Shown here: positions 51,604 through 55,505 of the stretch, one piece after another
How positions within the stretch are numbered: position 1 is the stretch's first letter
How the letters are laid out: each line of letters begins with the position of its first letter
From: Phycisphaerales bacterium
GTDB lineage: Bacteria > Planctomycetota > Phycisphaerae > Phycisphaerales > SM1A02
Assembly (NCBI GenBank): GCA_022446885.1
Contig: JAKVBU010000010.1
Coordinates: forward strand, 101,362-156,866
DNA: 55,505 bases
Reading direction: 5' to 3'
Translations under genes and position numbers: made by a program
The notes under the pieces: model-generated
The model's database searches: none
Seen by the model: only the letters and a program-made list of their open reading frames with translations
What the model was told of the DNA's origin: nothing

Positions 51604-52035
51604 TCAGGCGTTCCGAACAGCTGTGATCTTGATTTCAACTGCGATGGGTGTGGGCAGTGCAGTGATCTCGATCGTTGTCCGGGCTGGGTTGGGGTTGCCC
51701 TCGCCGGCGAAGCACTCGGCATACACCCGGTTGTAGGTCGCAAAGTCCTCTTTCATGTGGGTGAGGAAGACCAGCACATCAACGACGTCGCTCCAGCGAA
51801 ACCCGGCTGCCTCGACAACCGCTCGCGCATTGGCGAAACAGGCGCGGCACTGGGCCTCAATGTCTCTCTCGGTGACCTGCCCTGACGCATTCAGGGTGAC
51901 ACCGGGGATGTCGGTTGAGTTCGCCTGCCGTGGCCCGACACCACTCAGGAAGAGCATGTCACCGACGACGCGGGCATGTGGGTAGGCGCCCACTGGCGGT
52001 GGGGCGTTCGATGTGTTGACGGTGGAGTCACTCAT
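51604..52035 (-). CDS. RidA-family deaminase, probably 2-aminomuconate deaminase
   Basis: A 143-residue RidA/YjgF protein with VGAYPHARVVGDMLFLSGVGP and the conserved Arg of PARTTIEI. RidA proteins hydrolyse enamines/imines; the 2-aminomuconate deaminases of nitrobenzoate and aminophenol pathways (AmnD/NbaF) belong to this family and have the same length. Coupling by ATGA to the aldehyde dehydrogenase and the surrounding kynurenine genes make 2-aminomuconate the likely substrate. A general RidA housekeeping role is the alternative. It converges on kynB with a 42-base gap holding no clear terminator. Confidence 0.85.
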   Translation of the reverse strand: MSDSTVNTSNAPPPVGAYPHARVVGDMLFLSGVGPRQANSTDIPGVTLNASGQVTERDIEAQCRACFANARAVVEAAGFRWSDVVDVLVFLTHMKEDFATYNRVYAECFAGEGNPNPARTTIEITALPTPIAVEIKITAVRNA

Positions 52036-53519
52036 GACGAAGCCTCCCTTGGTACGGCGCCGGTGGCATCCACGCTGCTCGCGGATGCAGTGCAGATCGT
52101 TCTTGCTTCAGTTGCAAAATGCATGGCTTCCTCGCCGCCCTCACGGCCCAATCCACTGTCCTTTACGCCACCAAAGGGCACGCGAAAATCGCGTTCCAAC
52201 CAGCAGTTGATCCACACGGTGCCGGTCTGAATGGCGTGGCCCATCCTGTGGGCTCTTGCTTCATCACCTGTGCAGACAACGGCGCTGAGCCCGTATCGGG
52301 TGGCATTGGCCAGTTCGATCGCGTGGGCTTCGTCTTGGAACGGCATGGCGCACACCACCGGGCCGAAAACCTCACTGGTGTTGAACTGATCCCGCATGTC
52401 AAGGCCTGCAAGGACCGTGGGGCGGTAGAAGGCGCCGCCTTGAACACGCTCAGGCAGATTGTCGGGGCGGCAACCCCCGGTCAGGCAGGTGGCGCCTCGT
52501 TTCAGGGCACCTTCAACGGCGCGCCCCACCCGATTGCAGTGATCGGCGCTGATGAGGGATCCCTGTCTGGTGTCATCATCCAGTGGATCGCCGATTGTCA
52601 GTGCCTTGGCCCGCTCAACCAGCCCTTCGACGACGCGGTCATGAACAGAAGCCTCAATCAGCAGCCGCTCTCCGCAGAGGCAGATCTGCCCCTGATTGGA
52701 GAATGCTGCTGCCGAAGCTGTGTTGATGGCGGCATCGATGTCAGCGTCGGCGAAGATCACTGTGGGATTCTTGCCGCCCATCTCAAGAGCGACCTTTTTG
52801 AACAACTCGGCGCAAGCGCTGTTCACGAGTCGTCCCGTGTCGGTTCCGCCTGTGAACGTGATGGCTGGCACGTCGGGGTGGGCTACGAGCGGTGCGCCGG
52901 CACTGGGGCCGGTTCCGTGCACGATGTTGAGGACGCCCGGGGGGAAGCCCACCTCGGACGCAGCCAGAGCGAGCATGCTCGCGGTCGTCGGCGTGAGTTC
53001 CGATGGCTTGGCGACCACCGCATTGCCCATGGCCAGCGGGGCTGCGATCTTCCAGGTGAGCAGGTACAGCGGCAGATTCCACGGGGCGATGACGCCCACC
53101 ACGCCCACCGGAACCCGAATCACTTCGCTCGTGGCCCGAGCCGTCGTGTAGATTTCGGAAGCGCTCTGGCCCGAGGCGGCATCAGCGAACCAGCGGAGGT
53201 TCGCCACGGCGCGTGGTATGTCCACCTGCCTTGCCAGCGTGATGGGTTTGCCCGTGTCGATCGACTCGGCCCGCGCAAAGACCTCGAGTTGGTCTTCGAC
53301 TCGGTCGGCGAGGGCGTGCAAACGGGCGGCCCGTCCATTTGCGCCCATGGAAGACCACAGGGGGGCCGCTCGGGTTGCTGCGGCTACGGCCTGCTCGACA
53401 TCATGGTGGTCGCCGGCGGCTACCTGGCCCATGACGAGCCCGGTGGCCGGTTCCATGCAGTCGATCCACTGATCGCTGTTCGTGGCGGCCCCGTCGATGA
53501 TGTGTTCAACCAACTGCAT
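52032..53519 (-). CDS. Aldehyde dehydrogenase, 2-aminomuconate-6-semialdehyde type
   Basis: A 495-residue NAD-dependent aldehyde dehydrogenase. Asn148 in APWNLPLYLL, Glu246 in ALEMGGKNP and the nucleophile Cys280 in NQGQICLCGER are in place; FTGGTDTGR is the NAD loop. The overall sequence and neighbours fit the ALDH8/AmnC/NbaE group that oxidises aminomuconate semialdehyde to 2-aminomuconate. The ATG at 53519 is preferred; a frame open to 54164 would run through the short-chain dehydrogenase gene out of frame. It lies ten bases after that gene and couples to the RidA gene. Confidence 0.88.
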   Translation of the reverse strand: MQLVEHIIDGAATNSDQWIDCMEPATGLVMGQVAAGDHHDVEQAVAAATRAAPLWSSMGANGRAARLHALADRVEDQLEVFARAESIDTGKPITLARQVDIPRAVANLRWFADAASGQSASEIYTTARATSEVIRVPVGVVGVIAPWNLPLYLLTWKIAAPLAMGNAVVAKPSELTPTTASMLALAASEVGFPPGVLNIVHGTGPSAGAPLVAHPDVPAITFTGGTDTGRLVNSACAELFKKVALEMGGKNPTVIFADADIDAAINTASAAAFSNQGQICLCGERLLIEASVHDRVVEGLVERAKALTIGDPLDDDTRQGSLISADHCNRVGRAVEGALKRGATCLTGGCRPDNLPERVQGGAFYRPTVLAGLDMRDQFNTSEVFGPVVCAMPFQDEAHAIELANATRYGLSAVVCTGDEARAHRMGHAIQTGTVWINCWLERDFRVPFGGVKDSGLGREGGEEAMHFATEARTICTASASSVDATGAVPREASS

Positions 53520-53529
53520 CAGAAGCGCA

Positions 53530-54303
53530 CTATTGAGCCGCGAGGCGACCGCCATCGACTGGAATGGACGTGCCATTGATACTGCCTGCCTCGTCGGAGC
53601 AGAGGAACCCGACGAGGGCGGCCGTCTCTTCCGGCTGGGCGAACCGGCCGGTGGGAATCTGGGCACGGATACTGGCGGCGACGGTCTCGACATCGGTGCC
53701 TGAAGCAGCGGCCCGCTTGGCCAGCAGCGCATCAAGGCGGGCTGTCGCGGTGAACCCCGGCAGGACATTGTTGACGGTGATGCCCTCGGGGCCCAACTCG
53801 GCCGCGAGCGTGCGTGACCAGTTGCCAATGGCCCCTCGAACCGTGTTGGAAACGCCCAGCCCCTTGATGGGCATGACGATGGAGGTAGACACGATGTTGA
53901 CGATTCGCCCCCAGCCTCGCTGGGCCATTGAGGGGCGGACCAACTTGACCAGGGCGTGTCCGAGCAGCAGGTGGGGGCTGAGGCCTGCGAGAAAGTCATC
54001 CGCATCGGCCTCGACAAGCGGGCCCGGTGGGGGGCCGCCCGCGTTATTGACAAGCACATCCCAGCCACCTTCGGGCATGTGCGACTGGGCGGCGGCGGCA
54101 GCGGCCTCCCATTGACCGAAGTCCGCCACGATGCCCTGATGTTCGCCCGGAGGCAGTGATTCAATCGCTGACTCGACGGCTTCGGCGCGGCGGGCCATGA
54201 TCGTGACGGCCATGCCTGACTGGGCCAATCGAGCGGCGCAGGCCAGCCCGATGCCTTGGGTCGCGCCGCCCACCAGTGCGCGTCTTTGAAGCGAGGTACT
54301 CAT
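53530..54303 (-). CDS. Short-chain dehydrogenase/reductase with atypical active site
   Basis: A 257-residue classical-length SDR. The NAD(P) loop GGATQGIG (11-18) and NNAGGPPPGP are normal, as is the final PVDGGRL. The catalytic region reads NIVSTSIVMPIKGLGVSNTVRGAIG: the Ser is present, but the Tyr-x-x-x-Lys pair is replaced by a SNTVR segment. A known minority of SDRs carries this SNxxR form, so activity is not excluded. No step of the standard 2-aminomuconate pathway calls for an SDR. First gene of SDR-ALDH-RidA, divergent from the aminotransferase. Confidence 0.85.
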   Translation of the reverse strand: MSTSLQRRALVGGATQGIGLACAARLAQSGMAVTIMARRAEAVESAIESLPPGEHQGIVADFGQWEAAAAAAQSHMPEGGWDVLVNNAGGPPPGPLVEADADDFLAGLSPHLLLGHALVKLVRPSMAQRGWGRIVNIVSTSIVMPIKGLGVSNTVRGAIGNWSRTLAAELGPEGITVNNVLPGFTATARLDALLAKRAAASGTDVETVAASIRAQIPTGRFAQPEETAALVGFLCSDEAGSINGTSIPVDGGRLAAQ

Positions 54304-54315
54304 GGTGGGTACCGT
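54286..54315 (+). promoter_or_regulatory. Promoter TTGAAG-18-TACCGT, leaderless-type, for the aminotransferase
   Basis: TTGAAG (54286-54291) and TACCGT (54310-54315) are 18 bases apart; the ATG at 54323 starts seven bases after the -10. Confidence 0.5.
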
Positions 54316-54322
54316 ATCCCAC
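54305..54322. promoter_or_regulatory. Divergent overlapping -10 pair inside an inverted repeat
   Basis: GTGGG (54305-54309) and CCCAC (54318-54322) flank TACCGTAT. The plus-strand -10 TACCGT (54310-54315) and minus-strand -10 TACGGT (54311-54316) overlap almost fully, each seven bases before its start codon (54323 plus, 54303 minus). One bound protein could control both directions. Confidence 0.4.
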
Positions 54323-55495
54323 ATGGCCACTTCGAGCGCCGTCTCACACGCCCTGCGCCCCTTCGGCACGACGATCTTTTCCCGGATGACGGAATTGGCC
54401 CGCCAGCACGGGGCGATCAATCTGGGTCAGGGGTTTCCCGATTTCGATGGCCCCGAGTCGATCTGCGTGGCTGCTGCGGAGGCGATGCGTGCCGGTCACA
54501 ATCAGTACGCCCCTATGGGCGGTGTGCCTCAGCTGCAAGAGGCCATTGCACGAGATGCCGCCGAGGGGCTGGGGCGCACCATTGACCCGGCGGGCGAGGT
54601 GACTGTCACCTCCGGGTGTACTGAAGCGATCGCCGCAACCATGGCCGGCTTGTTGAACCCCGGTGATGAGGTGATTGCCTTCGAGCCCTTCTACGACTCT
54701 TACCCGGCGACGGTCGCCATGTGCGGTGCGACACTCAAGACTGTCACGCTTCGCCCACCGACATTTGCGTTCGATGCGGCGAGGCTTGAAGTTGCTGTGA
54801 CGGATCGAACTCGCGCGGTATTGCTCAACACCCCGCACAATCCCACGGGGCGTGTCGCAACCGCCAACGAACTTGAAGCGATCGCCGATGTCTGTCGCCG
54901 GCATGATCTGATTGCGATTACCGACGAGGTGTATGACCGGCTCGTGCTGGAAGGGGAACAGCAACATCTCTGTCTGGCTGCGTGCGACGGCATGGTTGAT
55001 CGAACGATCACGCTCCGTAGCCTTGGCAAGACGTTTTCGCTGACCGGTTGGAAGATCGGCTGGGCGATCGCCCCGGCCCATTTGACAGCGGCTATTCGAA
55101 GCGCTCATCAATTTCTGACCTACGCGGTGCCAACCCCGCTGCAGCATGCAGCCGCCCATGCCTTGTCGCTTGGTGAGCCTTACTACCGAACACTGCGAGA
55201 TGAGTACAGGCAGCGGCGCGATGTGCTGCTCCAAGGTCTCTCCCAGACACCCCTGCGTGTCTTCGAGCCGGAGGGCACCTACTTCGTCATGTGCGATCAC
55301 GCATCTCTGGGGCATGGCGACGATCTGGCCTTCTGTCGCTGGCTGGTTGAGACGGTTGGGGTGGCGGCTATTCCCCCCAGCTCCTTCTACGCCGATCCTC
55401 GCAGCGGAGCGGATCTGGTTCGCTTTGCATTCTGCAAGTCGCTTCCGGTGCTGGAGGCCGCTTCCAAGCGGCTGGCGGGGCTGCGGGCCCCCTGA
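54323..55495 (+). CDS. Class I/II aminotransferase, kynurenine/methionine aminotransferase type
   Basis: A 390-residue fold-type I PLP enzyme. GQGFPDFDGP (36-45), NPTGRV (173-178), DEVYDRL (201-207) and PLP-binding Lys236 in RSLGKTFSLTGWKIGW fit the group of human KAT/CCBL and bacterial YbdL. In this setting transamination of kynurenine or 3-hydroxykynurenine to kynurenic or xanthurenic acid is likely; methionine or aspartate are alternatives. The ATG at 54323 gives the family-like start and has TACCGT seven bases upstream; 54302 would overlap the SDR start. The window ends ten bases after its stop. Confidence 0.88.
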   Translation: MATSSAVSHALRPFGTTIFSRMTELARQHGAINLGQGFPDFDGPESICVAAAEAMRAGHNQYAPMGGVPQLQEAIARDAAEGLGRTIDPAGEVTVTSGCTEAIAATMAGLLNPGDEVIAFEPFYDSYPATVAMCGATLKTVTLRPPTFAFDAARLEVAVTDRTRAVLLNTPHNPTGRVATANELEAIADVCRRHDLIAITDEVYDRLVLEGEQQHLCLAACDGMVDRTITLRSLGKTFSLTGWKIGWAIAPAHLTAAIRSAHQFLTYAVPTPLQHAAAHALSLGEPYYRTLRDEYRQRRDVLLQGLSQTPLRVFEPEGTYFVMCDHASLGHGDDLAFCRWLVETVGVAAIPPSSFYADPRSGADLVRFAFCKSLPVLEAASKRLAGLRAP

Positions 55496-55505
55496 GGGCC
55501 CGGTG

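Noticed and set aside
52119-53579. 486-codon open frame on the plus strand
   Set aside because: It is wholly antisense to the aldehyde dehydrogenase; long antisense frames are expected in GC-rich coding DNA and it has no recognisable domain.
53520-54164. Extension of the aldehyde dehydrogenase frame to 710 residues
   Set aside because: The extra part is a shadow of the SDR gene in another frame; the family begins near the ATG at 53519.
1-55505. CRISPR array, insertion sequence, prophage or integrative element
   Set aside because: I found no repeated spacer-type units, transposase or integrase genes, terminal inverted repeats or tRNA-flanking direct repeats.

Overview
The window reads as one contiguous piece of a compact, GC-rich Gram-negative bacterial chromosome, most likely a planctomycete of the Phycisphaerae/Phycisphaerales type. 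This is an inference from several signs: an HU protein with a lysine-rich histone-like tail; a secreted protein ending in an Asp-Gly-Asp-Gly dockerin-like module typical of that group; squalene synthesis by HpnCDE; and MurE/MurF/MraY together with MurQ and KdsB, which imply meso-DAP peptidoglycan and a Kdo-containing outer membrane. I see no insertion sequence, prophage, integron or CRISPR array, and almost every stretch is coding.

Layout. 1-1621 (minus): a WaaE-like glycosyltransferase running off the edge, then a ROK sugar kinase. 1647-4608 (plus): ettA, a cupin and a Sel1-repeat protein. 4647-4964: tRNA-Glu(CTC) and tRNA-Met(CAT) with promoter and terminator hairpins. 5024-9091 (minus): TPR protein, kdsB, pyrG. 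9186-16260 (plus): def-fmt-zincin-queA-murE-murF-mraY. 16247-19244 (minus): APH-like kinase, a YfgM-like membrane protein and an RluD-like pseudouridine synthase. 19299-23320 (plus): a HAD phosphatase and a 1051-residue protein that looks like a degenerate indolepyruvate ferredoxin oxidoreductase. 23295-25435 (minus): ispH-rlmN. 25470-28638 (plus): hpnC-hpnD-hpnE. 28660-30780 (minus): prolyl oligopeptidase. 30808-36098 (minus): hutH-hutU-hutI-map. 36171-37839 (plus): two membrane proteins and two tiny ORFs. 37829-41232: mtnA, a PfkB kinase, murQ and HU. 41455-44362: an acyltransferase broken by an in-frame TAA, a PAS protein and phoD. 44433-44521: tRNA-Ser(GCT). 44693-55495: a tryptophan/kynurenine catabolic cluster.

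How the genes work together. The right end encodes most of tryptophan breakdown by the kynurenine and 2-aminomuconate route: KynA, KynB, Kmo, KynU, ACMSD, an aminomuconate-semialdehyde-type dehydrogenase, a RidA-type deaminase and a kynurenine-type aminotransferase. Only the ring-opening 3-hydroxyanthranilate dioxygenase is missing from view. The hut genes give the first three steps of histidine degradation. IspH and HpnCDE, divergently transcribed, link isoprenoid supply to squalene. KdsB and CTP synthase sit in one operon and share CTP.

Two genome-wide habits stand out. First, genes inside operons are usually joined by 4-base NTGA stop/start overlaps. Second, most operon-first genes have a TANNNT hexamer, the -10 promoter element, 4-9 bases (most often 6 or 7) before the start codon, with no room for a ribosome binding site. 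That points to widespread leaderless transcription. This pattern and the cofactor-less oxidoreductase homologue are the two observations I rate highest.
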